Source: Asticcacaulis sp. AC460
GTDB lineage: Bacteria; Pseudomonadota; Alphaproteobacteria; Caulobacterales; Caulobacteraceae
Direction: 5' to 3'
DNA length: 64,000 bases
Assembly: GCF_000495795.1 (NCBI RefSeq)
Contig: NZ_AWGD01000025.1
Location: 124,001 to 188,000 of the forward strand
Shown here: piece after piece, positions 33,039-40,228 of the stretch
Numbering within the stretch: the stretch's first letter is position 1
Layout: every line of letters begins with the position of its first letter
Program-made: the position numbers and the translations under genes
Notes under the pieces: model-generated
Database searches by the model: none
Told to the model about the DNA's origin: nothing
What the model saw: the letters and a program-made list of their open reading frames with translations, nothing else

Positions 33039-33505
33039 TTACAGCACGTAGACGACCGGCTGGAAATGCCGGGAGTGGTCCTCGATCAGGCTTTCGATGA
33101 TCGTCCAGTCGCCCTGGGCCAGGCCGGCGCCGATCTTGGGAAAGGCCACGACGGGCATATCACCGTCGGTGGCCTTTTCTGCGGCCCAGGCATCGATCTG
33201 CTCGATGGCTGACTTGATGCCGTCATAGCTGACATAGACGCGGTTGGGCTCGCGGCCATAGAATTCCTGGTGATGGCATTGATCACCGTGCGGCCATCGG
33301 GACAGTCGACAAACATGGTCTGTCCAGTCTCCAGCCGGTTGCTCTGCCGCTTCTACAGGTCGCGGTAGGCTTTGAAGACCATCGGATAGCGGTTGCGGAT
33401 TGGGACCGCGATGCCGGAGCCCATAACGCCCTGGGCGTTGCAACCGTGGCAGATGACCCGCTCCGGCGCTTCCAGCAGATCGCCGGTTTTATAGATAATC
33501 TTCAC
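33039..33505 (-). pseudogene. Macro-domain (ADP-ribose-binding) protein, broken
   Basis: From a GTG at 33505 the frame reads VKIIYKTGDLLEAPERVI then CHGCNAQGVMGSGIAVPIRNRYPMVF, an unmistakable macro-domain start. It hits TAG at 33355-33353 after YRDL, where relatives read YRDLYE. Decoding resumes in the same frame (NRLETGQTMFVDCPDGRTVINAIT). It then needs a one-base shift near 33270 to continue in the frame closing with QEFYGREPNRVYVSYDGIK ... FPKIGAGLAQGDW ... PVVYVL, the typical macro-domain end. Two lesions in about 155 codons imply a recent pseudogene, or two sequencing errors. Intact family members bind or remove ADP-ribose. Confidence 0.8.
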
Positions 33506-33591
33506 CGTTGTGCATTATGGCTGATGTCTTAGTCGCCGTTATCCAGCGAACGCTTTGTGTCGCTTACTATCACGGCAAGTCTGAGGGGGCC

Positions 33592-34293
33592 ATGATCAAA
33601 GTTTCATATACACGTCGTGGAATGCTCAGCCGTCTGGCCGTGGCGGGCGGATTGGTCGGGCTGGGTGGATGTGAGGTTCGCCGTCATCCTTCCTACACCT
33701 TCAAGTATACCCTGACGATCAAAGAGACCACCGGCCTGCGGCAGGGCAGCAGCGTTGTAAAGGTGAACTCAAGCACAAGCTATGGCCTGGGCTCCGGGTC
33801 TCACGTCACCCGGAAAGGGGACGCCGCCTGGGTTGAGTTAAGTGATGGCCGGCTTGTCGTCGCGCTCATGGAGGGGCGAGGGGCCCCGGATTACCGTCCG
33901 GGATGGCGGGAAGGGACCGATTACCTGTTCATGCACCTCTACGGCATCGAATGGAACCCGACTGACGCCGCTTACGAAAAGTGGTCCTATCAGGAACTGG
34001 CGCGGCAACGGGGAACCCGTCGCCTGGCGGCCGAGCAAATGCCCATCCTCATTGTGTACGATGACCAGACTGATCCGGACGCATACAGGTTTGTTGATGT
34101 CGCAAATCCGGCGGCGACGTTGGGGGGCGCAGTAAAATCCATCGCAATCGACATTGCGATAACGGATGAACCGGTACGGTCCGGTCTCAAGAAAAAGTTG
34201 CCTTGGCTGAAGGACAAGAGCATCTACAGGGTTCAGACGGGGCGGGGCGGAATGCCGCTAAGTGTTGGACGCCATCAGCTGATTTCCGATTGA
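33592..34293 (+). CDS. Hypothetical lipoprotein
   Basis: 233 residues starting at the ATG after GAGGGGGC; an earlier in-frame ATG would overlap the broken macro-domain gene. N-terminus MIKVSYTRRGMLSRLAVAGGLVGLGGC has a Tat-like RRGML followed by a lipobox (LGGC, Cys27). The rest is beta-rich with a motif SYTFKYTLTIKETTGLRQGSSVVKV, repeated Tyr/Trp, and YLFMHLYGIEWNP. Caulobacterial genomes contain similar unannotated lipoproteins, but I do not recognise a named family or fold. No operon partner: the next gene is convergent, 7 bases away. Confidence 0.75.
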   Translation: MIKVSYTRRGMLSRLAVAGGLVGLGGCEVRRHPSYTFKYTLTIKETTGLRQGSSVVKVNSSTSYGLGSGSHVTRKGDAAWVELSDGRLVVALMEGRGAPDYRPGWREGTDYLFMHLYGIEWNPTDAAYEKWSYQELARQRGTRRLAAEQMPILIVYDDQTDPDAYRFVDVANPAATLGGAVKSIAIDIAITDEPVRSGLKKKLPWLKDKSIYRVQTGRGGMPLSVGRHQLISD

Positions 34294-34300
34294 TCTTCTT

Positions 34301-34825
34301 TTAGACATCCATCGATTGCATGGCTTGGCGCCGGGCGGCCTTGCGGTCTGCGCGGCGTTCTTCGCCGGGATAGTTGTCAGCCGAACGGCGGCGGCGGTCA
34401 GGGCCCTTGTAGTTCGGCGCCAGCACAAAGCAGCGCGGATAGTCTACCACCGCCACCAGCTTGCGGAACAGTTCCTTCGGAATTACCGGCTTGACGCAGA
34501 CCTCGTTGATGCCGGCGTCGCGGGCGGCTTCGATGCGACTTCTCTCCGTCGAGCCCGAGATGACGATGATCGGTGAAAAACGGTTGGCGTGGTTTTCCTT
34601 TGCCCGAACCCGCCGCGTCACTGCCAGGCCGTCGCCGCCTTCCAGCACGTAGTCCAGCAGGATAATGTCGTAGGTCGAGCGCTCCATGGCGATCTCGGCC
34701 TCTTCCGCCGAGGTGGCCGTGAAGATGCGTCTGGCGCCGAAGCCGCGTAAAACGGTTTCCAGGATCTGCCGCATATGGGCATTGGAATCGACGATCAGGA
34801 TTTTACAATTTTGAAGTCCGACCAC
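34301..34825 (-). CDS. CheY-like receiver protein with Arg-rich C-terminal tail
   Basis: 174 residues if started at the GTG 34825-34823. The frame is open 132 bases further, but that part contains a CtrA-type box and AT-rich promoter sequence. Receiver domain: ILIVDSNAHMRQILETVLRGFGA, phospho-acceptor Asp in IILLDYVLEGGDG, Ser/Thr in IVISGS and Lys in VCVKPVIPKELF. The 50-residue tail has no DNA-binding domain but is strongly basic (NYKGPDRRRR, then EERRADRKAARRQ). This layout recalls the Cle proteins of Caulobacter crescentus, CheY-like proteins whose Arg-rich tail binds c-di-GMP and tunes the flagellar motor. That match is inference. CtrA control fits a cell-cycle-linked motility or surface role. 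Confidence 0.85.
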   Translation of the reverse strand: MVGLQNCKILIVDSNAHMRQILETVLRGFGARRIFTATSAEEAEIAMERSTYDIILLDYVLEGGDGLAVTRRVRAKENHANRFSPIIVISGSTERSRIEAARDAGINEVCVKPVIPKELFRKLVAVVDYPRCFVLAPNYKGPDRRRRSADNYPGEERRADRKAARRQAMQSMDV

Positions 34826-34881
34826 ACCGCCCCGGTACACGTCAGCTAACGCTGTTACACGCTGAGGATGTACCTGGGGAA

Positions 34882-34896
34882 TTAATAAAGGTTTAA
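34882..34896. promoter_or_regulatory. CtrA-type binding box
   Basis: TTAATAAAGGTTTAA matches the TTAA-N7-TTAA consensus of the Caulobacterales cell-cycle regulator CtrA, 57 bases upstream of the GTG start of the receiver gene. Confidence 0.6.
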
Positions 34897-34953
34897 AACG
34901 GCCTTGATTAACGCATAACGTGTGGTATCTGAAAACGATTGTCGCAAGCCCTT

Positions 34954-35343
34954 TCACGCCAGGCTGGTGCTGATGGTCAGGCCCTGTTTCAGCGTCTTGG
35001 TGACCGGCGTGCGTTCGGAAACATCCAACAAACGGGCGATCTGGTCCTTATCGAGCGAACCGGTCAGCAGGAGCGTCCGGTCGATGAACTCCTTGCCCGT
35101 GTCGTCGCGATAGAAATGCAGGGCGACATCGGCCGATTCCAGCGGCCACTGTTTGCGGTCGGCATACATGCGGAGCGTAATCGCCGTGCAGGCCGACAGC
35201 GCGGCTAGCAACAGATCGTAGGGGGCTGGACCGGCATTGCGGCCGCCATTACCTTCGGGCTCGTCGGCGATCAGCGTGCGGCCGGCGGTTTCGACCTGGG
35301 TGGCGTAGGCTTCGGTGCCGATATGGGCTGTGGCGCGGGCCAT
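34954..35343 (-). CDS. OsmC-family protein
   Basis: 129 residues from the ATG with AAAGGA upstream. OsmC fold: [40 protein letters not shown], with the peroxidatic-type Cys52. The second, resolving Cys of active OsmC/Ohr enzymes normally lies in a CPV motif. Here that position reads RTPVTKTL (Thr112), so only one Cys is present and classical hydroperoxide reduction is doubtful. It may bind thiols or ligands instead. Last gene of a minus-strand set (pirin, WrbA, DoxX, OsmC) with an oxidative or electrophile-stress flavour. A strong terminator lies just upstream, so it probably has its own promoter. Confidence 0.9.
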   Translation of the reverse strand: MARATAHIGTEAYATQVETAGRTLIADEPEGNGGRNAGPAPYDLLLAALSACTAITLRMYADRKQWPLESADVALHFYRDDTGKEFIDRTLLLTGSLDKDQIARLLDVSERTPVTKTLKQGLTISTSLA

Positions 35344-35400
35344 GACGGAGTCCTTTGCGAGTCTGGGGGAATGCTTACAAACCACGGATGCAGACAAAGA

Positions 35401-35433
35401 AAAAGCTCTCCCGGCGAAACCGGGAGAGCTTTT
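35401..35433. terminator. Strong bidirectional-type terminator after DoxX
   Basis: Perfect 14-bp stem AAAAGCTCTCCCGG / CCGGGAGAGCTTTT with a CGAAA loop. Flanked by A and T runs so it can work on either strand. It lies 5 bases after the DoxX stop (minus strand) and 58 bases before the OsmC start. Confidence 0.9.
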
Positions 35434-35437
35434 GTGC

Positions 35438-35845
35438 TTAGGCCAGGGCCGCCACCTTGGCGCGGCGGTTGTCCAGGCTGAAGGCGCCGGCGCCGAACGC
35501 GACCACCTGCAGAAGGCCGCCCACAATAGCGATGTTCTTCATGAAGTGGATCATCTGGTTCTGGTCGGCGAAGTTGTTGTGGAAGCCGAACGCGGCCGCC
35601 AGCGTAAAGCCGGCAATCGCAGCGGCAACCCAGCGGGTCTGGAAGCCGACGATCAGCAGCAGACCGCCGACCAGTTCCACCGCCACGGCGACGGCATAGG
35701 CGACTTCCGGCAAGGGCAGGCCCGCCGACGCGATATAGCCGATGGTGCCTTCGGAGGCGGTCAGCTTCGAAAAGCCGGACAGGACGAAGATGGCGGCCAG
35801 CAGCAGGCGGCCAAGGGCGGGCAGGTAGGATTGCGCTTTAGACAT
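35438..35845 (-). CDS. DoxX-family membrane protein
   Basis: 135 residues from ATG 35845 ([28 protein letters not shown]). Four hydrophobic helices (about 8-28, 45-68, 72-92, 100-122) form the DoxX/DUF4170-like four-helix topology, with the family motif [15 protein letters not shown] and [13 protein letters not shown]. DoxX proteins are inner-membrane partners of redox enzymes and have been tied to thiol/oxidative stress. The gene follows wrbA on the same strand with 109 bases between that include a hairpin (35883-35905). Co-regulation with pirin and wrbA is inferred. Confidence 0.9.
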   Translation of the reverse strand: MSKAQSYLPALGRLLLAAIFVLSGFSKLTASEGTIGYIASAGLPLPEVAYAVAVAVELVGGLLLIVGFQTRWVAAAIAGFTLAAAFGFHNNFADQNQMIHFMKNIAIVGGLLQVVAFGAGAFSLDNRRAKVAALA

Positions 35846-35882
35846 GACAGATCTCCCAGAGGGGGGGCAAAAGGATCCCGTC

Positions 35883-35905
35883 ACCGCGGACATGAGGTCC
35901 GCGGT
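35883..35905 (-). terminator. Hairpin between wrbA and doxX genes
   Basis: Perfect 9-bp stem ACCGCGGAC / GTCCGCGGT with a 5-base loop, 50 bases after the wrbA stop. No T tract is seen on either strand, so it may be an mRNA-processing or attenuating structure rather than a full terminator. Confidence 0.4.
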
Positions 35906-35954
35906 CCTGCAGGCGGGAGGGAAGGGACGGCTCCGCAGGCCGGAGCTAAAAACC

Positions 35955-36554
35955 TTACTTAGACAGTTTGATCGCGGTTTCAGCGACCCGGCGGCCCTGA
36001 TAGCGGGCGCCGGCCAGTTCGTTCTCCGACGGCTGGCGCGAGCCGTCGCCGCCGGTGATGGTGGTGGCGCCGTAGGGCGAACCGCCGGTCACTTCGTCGA
36101 TCTTCATCTGGCCCTGGAAGCCGTAGTCCAGGCCGACGATCACCAGACCGAAGTGCAGCAGGTTGGTGATGATCGAGAACAGGGTGGTTTCCTGGCCGCC
36201 GTGCGGCGTCGCCGTCGAGGTAAAGGCGCCACCGACCTTGCCGTTCAAAGCGCCGCGCGCCCACAGGCCGCCGGCACGGTCCCAGAAGGCCGCCATCTGC
36301 GAGGTCATGCGGCCGAAGCGGGTGCCGGTGCCGACGATGATGGCGTCGTAGTCGGCCAGTTCCTCGACCGTGGCGATCGGGGCTTCCTGGTCGATCTTGT
36401 AGTAGGACGCCTTGGCGACGTCGTCCGGTACGGTTTCCGGCACGCGCTTGATGACGGCCTCAGCGCCGGCTTCGCGGATGCCTTCGGCGACGGCCTTGGC
36501 CATGGTTTCGATGTGGCCGTAAGACGAATAGTAGAGAACGAGAACCTTGGTCAT
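35955..36554 (-). CDS. wrbA: NAD(P)H:quinone oxidoreductase WrbA
   Basis: 199 residues, the standard WrbA length. Flavodoxin-like FMN site [20 protein letters not shown], second FMN loop [18 protein letters not shown], and the WrbA-specific [24 protein letters not shown] with the C-terminal [25 protein letters not shown]. It is a tetrameric cytoplasmic flavoprotein that reduces quinones by two electrons and prevents redox cycling. It lies between pirin and DoxX on the same strand, a recurrent proteobacterial grouping with a divergent LysR regulator (37576), suggesting induction by quinones or electrophiles. Confidence 0.97.
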   Translation of the reverse strand: MTKVLVLYYSSYGHIETMAKAVAEGIREAGAEAVIKRVPETVPDDVAKASYYKIDQEAPIATVEELADYDAIIVGTGTRFGRMTSQMAAFWDRAGGLWARGALNGKVGGAFTSTATPHGGQETTLFSIITNLLHFGLVIVGLDYGFQGQMKIDEVTGGSPYGATTITGGDGSRQPSENELAGARYQGRRVAETAIKLSK

Positions 36555-36613
36555 GACGATTGTCCTTATTGGCTTCGGGGAGGTTGGGAGTTCGGTTGTA
36601 AAATTGCGATCGG

Positions 36614-37480
36614 TTAAACGATCTGGCCCATGCGGCCGGCGTGGTAATCGCGGACAGCCTGTTCCAGTTCGGCGATGGTGTTCATGACAAACGGGCCGTG
36701 GCGCACGATCGGCGCATCCAGCGGATCGCCGCCGACCAGCAGCAGTTCGGTCTCCGGCGTGGCGGTTAGTTCGACCGTGTCTCCGGGCGCCAACCGGGCC
36801 AACTGGCCGGCCGTAACCGTCTGGCCATCAATCGTGGCCTCGCCAATCATCACATACAGCGCCAGTTCACGAGGGCTACGGGCATCGAGGCTGAGCGCAC
36901 CACCGTCCTTCAGCGAGGCATGGACCACGAAGGGCTGGCCCGAGGTTTCGACCGGTCCGGTCAGGCTGCCGACCTTGCCGGCAACCAGGCGGACCGTGCC
37001 GTTACCGGCGTCGATCAGCGGAATCTCGTCGCGCTTGACGTGGCGATAGGCCGGTTCGGCGTGCTTTTCGCCCTTGGGCATGTTGATCCACAGCTGGATG
37101 CCGTGCTGGTGGCCGCCATCGCGGCGCATGATGTCGTCGGGCGATTCATCGTGGATGATGCCGCGGCCGGCGCGCATCCACTGGACTTCGCCCGGGCCCA
37201 TGGCGCTGATATTGCCCAGGCTGTCCTTGTGCTGCATCCGGCCTTCCAGCATCAGTGTCAGGGTTTCGATGCCGGCATGGGGATGGGCCGAGGCGCCCTT
37301 GGCTTCGCCGGGCTGGACATCTATCGGACCAAACTGATCCAGGAAGATGAACGGGCCGATGGCCTCGTAGCGGCGCGAAGGGATGGCGCGGCGGACTTCG
37401 AAGCCGTCGCCTTCCAGGGTGCGGAAGGCGTCATGGACGGTCGCAACGGCGCGGGTCTTGGTAGCAGTCAGGGTGGACAT
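36614..37480 (-). CDS. Pirin-family protein (cupin)
   Basis: 288 residues, two cupin domains. The N-terminal domain holds the metal-binding pirin signature: [55 protein letters not shown] (His cluster) and the downstream [18 protein letters not shown]. The C-terminal domain ([22 protein letters not shown]) is a degenerate cupin. Pirins of bacteria can have quercetinase activity or modulate metabolism through protein contacts. It is first in the minus-strand set before wrbA and divergent from the LysR gene. Confidence 0.95.
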   Translation of the reverse strand: MSTLTATKTRAVATVHDAFRTLEGDGFEVRRAIPSRRYEAIGPFIFLDQFGPIDVQPGEAKGASAHPHAGIETLTLMLEGRMQHKDSLGNISAMGPGEVQWMRAGRGIIHDESPDDIMRRDGGHQHGIQLWINMPKGEKHAEPAYRHVKRDEIPLIDAGNGTVRLVAGKVGSLTGPVETSGQPFVVHASLKDGGALSLDARSPRELALYVMIGEATIDGQTVTAGQLARLAPGDTVELTATPETELLLVGGDPLDAPIVRHGPFVMNTIAELEQAVRDYHAGRMGQIV

Positions 37481-37530
37481 GGTGTCGTTCCTTCATTTCG
37501 TTGGATTGGTTCTACGCGCCTTGCCGCGTT

Positions 37531-37565
37531 CTGAAAATCCGGATAATATTGAACAAAATTTTCAG
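37531..37565. promoter_or_regulatory. Candidate LysR operator in pirin/LysR divergent promoter
   Basis: CTGAAAAT (37531-37538) and its exact inverse ATTTTCAG (37558-37565) are separated by 19 AT-rich bases containing GATAATATTGAAC. It lies directly before the LysR start and within the 95-base divergent region, the usual place for autoregulated LysR sites. Confidence 0.45.
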
Positions 37566-37575
37566 GAAATTCGAT

Positions 37576-38469
37576 ATGTCTCAGATCGGCACCCCCAGCC
37601 TCGATCAGCTTCAGGTCCTGGTCTGCGTGATCGAAACCGGCAGTTTTGCCGCGGCGGCGCGGCGGCTGAACCGGGCGACGTCGGCGATCAGCTACGCCAT
37701 CGACACGATGGAATTCCAACTGGGCCTGACCCTGTTCGAGCGGATCGGCACCAAGAAGCCCGAACTGACCGAGGCCGGCCGGGCGCTGCTATCGTTCGCG
37801 CGCTCGATCCTGCACGGCATGGACAAGCTGAAGGCGCGGGCGGTGTCCCTGCGCGAAGGCCAGGAGGCCGAGGTCTCGATCGCCGTCGACGTCATGCTGC
37901 CGACGGCGCGGCTGATCGACGCCCTGCAGGCCTTCCAGGCGGCGTTTCCGACGGTGCTGCTGCGGCTGCATGTCGAGGCGCTGGGGGCGATTTCGCAACT
38001 GGTGCTGGACGGCACTGCGCGTGTTGGGATCAGTGGGCCGCTGAACGTTTCGGCCGAGGGCATGGAGCGCAGCCAGATCGGCCATGTCCGCCTGGTGCCG
38101 GTGGCCGCTCCGTTTCACCCTTTGGCGCGGGCAGGGCGCCACGCACCGGGCGACGCACGCGAGCATATCCAACTGGTGCTGACCGACCGCTCGCCCTTGA
38201 CCAAGGGCCAGGACTTCGGGGTCATCGCTACCAAGACCTGGAGATTGGCCGATCTTGGCGCCAAGCATGCGTTGTTATTGGCAGGCGTGGGCTGGGGCTC
38301 GATGCCCGATCCGATGGTCCGCGGCGACCTGGAAGCGGGCCGACTGGTGGAGCTGGACCTGCCGGACTGGAAGGACGCCTACTATCCGCTCCAGGCTGTA
38401 TGGTTGTCGCAAACCCCGCCCGGACCGGCGACCCAGTGGCTGATCGACCGATTTGCGGGGCAGGTGTAA
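37576..38469 (+). CDS. LysR-family transcriptional regulator
   Basis: 297 residues from ATG 37576 (AGGAAA upstream). The frame stays open upstream through the operator but is not expected to be translated. Winged HTH: PSLDQLQVLVCVIETGSFAAAARRLNRATSAISYAIDTMEFQLGLTLFER. The C-terminal substrate-binding domain is of the periplasmic-binding type (about 90-297). It is transcribed away from pirin-wrbA and most likely activates that set in response to a quinone or electrophile, by analogy with other LysR/wrbA/pirin arrangements. Ends before a very strong terminator at 38526. Confidence 0.94.
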   Translation: MSQIGTPSLDQLQVLVCVIETGSFAAAARRLNRATSAISYAIDTMEFQLGLTLFERIGTKKPELTEAGRALLSFARSILHGMDKLKARAVSLREGQEAEVSIAVDVMLPTARLIDALQAFQAAFPTVLLRLHVEALGAISQLVLDGTARVGISGPLNVSAEGMERSQIGHVRLVPVAAPFHPLARAGRHAPGDAREHIQLVLTDRSPLTKGQDFGVIATKTWRLADLGAKHALLLAGVGWGSMPDPMVRGDLEAGRLVELDLPDWKDAYYPLQAVWLSQTPPGPATQWLIDRFAGQV

Positions 38470-38475
38470 GGTTTC

Positions 38476-38496
38476 GCAGGGGCCTCGGGCCCCTGC
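38476..38496. repeat. GCAGGGG hairpin repeat, copy 1
   Basis: GCAGGGGCC-TCG-GGCCCCTGC, 9-bp perfect stem, followed by ACCCCG and preceded by AGGTTT. An inverted near-copy lies at 38600-38620, so the pair brackets the terminator between two convergent genes. Confidence 0.6.
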
Positions 38497-38525
38497 ACCC
38501 CGTAACTGGGACAGTGGTTACCTGC

Positions 38526-38571
38526 ATCCATAAAAAAGACCGGGGTGAATGCCCCGGTCTTTTTTATGGAT
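38526..38571. terminator. Very strong bidirectional terminator
   Basis: Perfect 20-bp stem (ATCCATAAAAAAGACCGGGG and its complement) with a 6-base loop. It contains A and T runs on both sides, placed between the convergent LysR and GH51 genes. Confidence 0.95.
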
Positions 38572-38599
38572 ATAAGTAACTCCGTCGCGGTTTCGGGGT

Positions 38600-38620
38600 G
38601 CAGGGGTCTGCGACCCCTGC
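38600..38620. repeat. GCAGGGG hairpin repeat, copy 2 (inverted)
   Basis: GCAGGGGTC-TGC-GACCCCTGC with flanking CGGGGT before and AAAAACC after. Taken in reverse complement it matches copy 1 at 38476-38496 including flanks (GGTTT...GCAGGGG...CCCCTGCACCCCG). Confidence 0.6.
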
Positions 38621-38627
38621 AAAAACC

Positions 38628-40217
38628 TTACTCCAGCACCACGACCGTCACCGACTCGGGCGCCAGCTTCAGGCTCAGCTTACCGCCGGAAACCTTGGCG
38701 CTGATCGGGCGCGGCTTGACCGTATCGGGCTTGTCGAAGGTGTTGATGCTGTCGATTTCCGGCGCATACAGGGTCTCACCTCGCGCCGTCTTGGCCGTAA
38801 AACCCAGGGCGTTCAGATCGACCTCGACCGGAGCCTTTGGATCGACATTGGTCAGCGAGACATAGATCTTGCCGTCCTTGCCCTTGGCCGCCGCCACATC
38901 CAGCCGCGGCAGGGTAATGCCGTCGATCGTGAACGTCCCGGCATCGGCCGTCACCGGCAGGAAGGTCGCATCCTGGAACGGCACATAAAGCTTGAAGACA
39001 TGGTAGGTCGGCGTCACCACCATCTTGTCGCCCTTCGTCAGGATCATGGCCTGCAGCACATTGATCATCTGGGCGACATTGGCCATGCGCACCCGATCGG
39101 CATGGCGGGTGAAGATGTTGATGGTCACCGCCGCCACGATGGCGTCGCGCTGGGAATTCTGCTGATGCAGGAAGCGCGGGTTCGACCCCGGCGCCGCCGT
39201 ATGCCAGGTGCCCCATTCATCGACGACCAGGGCGACACGCTTTTGCGGATCGTACTTGTCCATGATGGCCGAGTGCTTGCTCACCAACTCTTCCATCTTG
39301 TAGGCCGAGCGGATGACGTGGGTGTAGGCCGGCTCGTCGAAATCCTGGGCGGAATAGTGCGGCGGCCACTGGTCGAAACCCGAATAGTAGTGCAGCGACA
39401 ACCCGTCGATCGACCATGAGAAGATCTGCTTAGTCGAGGCCTCCATCATGACCTCGGTCCACTTGTAGTCGTCGACATTGGCGCCCGAAGCGATCCGCTT
39501 CATGCCGTTGGGATCGAAATCGCCGTTCGGCAGTTGCTGGGCATTGTCGTAGTTGCGGGCAAAGGTAGCATAGGTCTTGTAGACATCGGCGTAGTGCTCC
39601 GGCGTCATCGACCCGCCGCAGCCCCAGCTTTCGTTGCCGACGCCGAAGAAGGGCACCTTGAACGGAGCCGGATGGCCATTGGCGGCGCGCTCACGGGCCA
39701 GGGACGAGATGGCCGGATCGGCGGTCATGTATTCCAGCCAGTCGGACATTTCCTGCACCGTACCCGATCCGACATTGCCCGACATGTAGGCTTCGGAATC
39801 GATCTGGTCGATGAAGTCCATGAATTCGTGGGTGCCGAAGTGGTTGGACTCCGCCACGCGGCCCCACAGATAGTTGACCGTCGACGGGCGCTTGTCCTTC
39901 GGGCCGATGCCGTTGCGCCAGTGATAGTCGTCGGCATAGCAGCCGCCCGGCCAGCGAATATTGGGGACGTGGATGGCCTTCAAAGCGGCGACGACGTCGT
40001 TGCGGATGCCGCGGGTGTTGGGGATGGGTGAGTCTTCGCCGACCCAGATGCCGTCATAGATGCCGGTCCCCAGGTGCTCGGCGAACTGGCCGAAGATATG
40101 GCGGCTGATCTGCGGTCCGGGCTTGGTGGTGTCGACGGTGACGGGTGTGCCGGCAAAGACCGGCGCCGCGGCCAGCATGAGGGCGGCTACCGCCCCGGCC
40201 AGATAGGTTTTCATCAT
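38628..40217 (-). CDS. GH51 alpha-L-arabinofuranosidase, secreted
   Basis: 529 residues with a signal peptide (MMKTYLAGAVAALMLAAAPVFA). GH51 signature parts: IFGQFAEHLGTGIYDGIWVGEDS near the start, VPNIRWPGGCYADDYHWRNGIGP, acid/base Glu196 in GVGNESWGCGG, substrate strand GLSLHYYSG and nucleophile Glu334 in VVDEWGTW. A C-terminal beta domain closes with SVTVVVLE. It releases alpha-linked L-arabinofuranose from arabinan or arabinoxylan side chains, probably in the periplasm. The upstream GH127 gene ends 11 bases before it on the same strand. The pair would handle both alpha- and beta-linked arabinofuranosyl residues, as in arabinan/extensin-derived glycans. Confidence 0.95.
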   Translation of the reverse strand: MMKTYLAGAVAALMLAAAPVFAGTPVTVDTTKPGPQISRHIFGQFAEHLGTGIYDGIWVGEDSPIPNTRGIRNDVVAALKAIHVPNIRWPGGCYADDYHWRNGIGPKDKRPSTVNYLWGRVAESNHFGTHEFMDFIDQIDSEAYMSGNVGSGTVQEMSDWLEYMTADPAISSLARERAANGHPAPFKVPFFGVGNESWGCGGSMTPEHYADVYKTYATFARNYDNAQQLPNGDFDPNGMKRIASGANVDDYKWTEVMMEASTKQIFSWSIDGLSLHYYSGFDQWPPHYSAQDFDEPAYTHVIRSAYKMEELVSKHSAIMDKYDPQKRVALVVDEWGTWHTAAPGSNPRFLHQQNSQRDAIVAAVTINIFTRHADRVRMANVAQMINVLQAMILTKGDKMVVTPTYHVFKLYVPFQDATFLPVTADAGTFTIDGITLPRLDVAAAKGKDGKIYVSLTNVDPKAPVEVDLNALGFTAKTARGETLYAPEIDSINTFDKPDTVKPRPISAKVSGGKLSLKLAPESVTVVVLE

Positions 40218-40228
40218 CCCTGTTTTCC

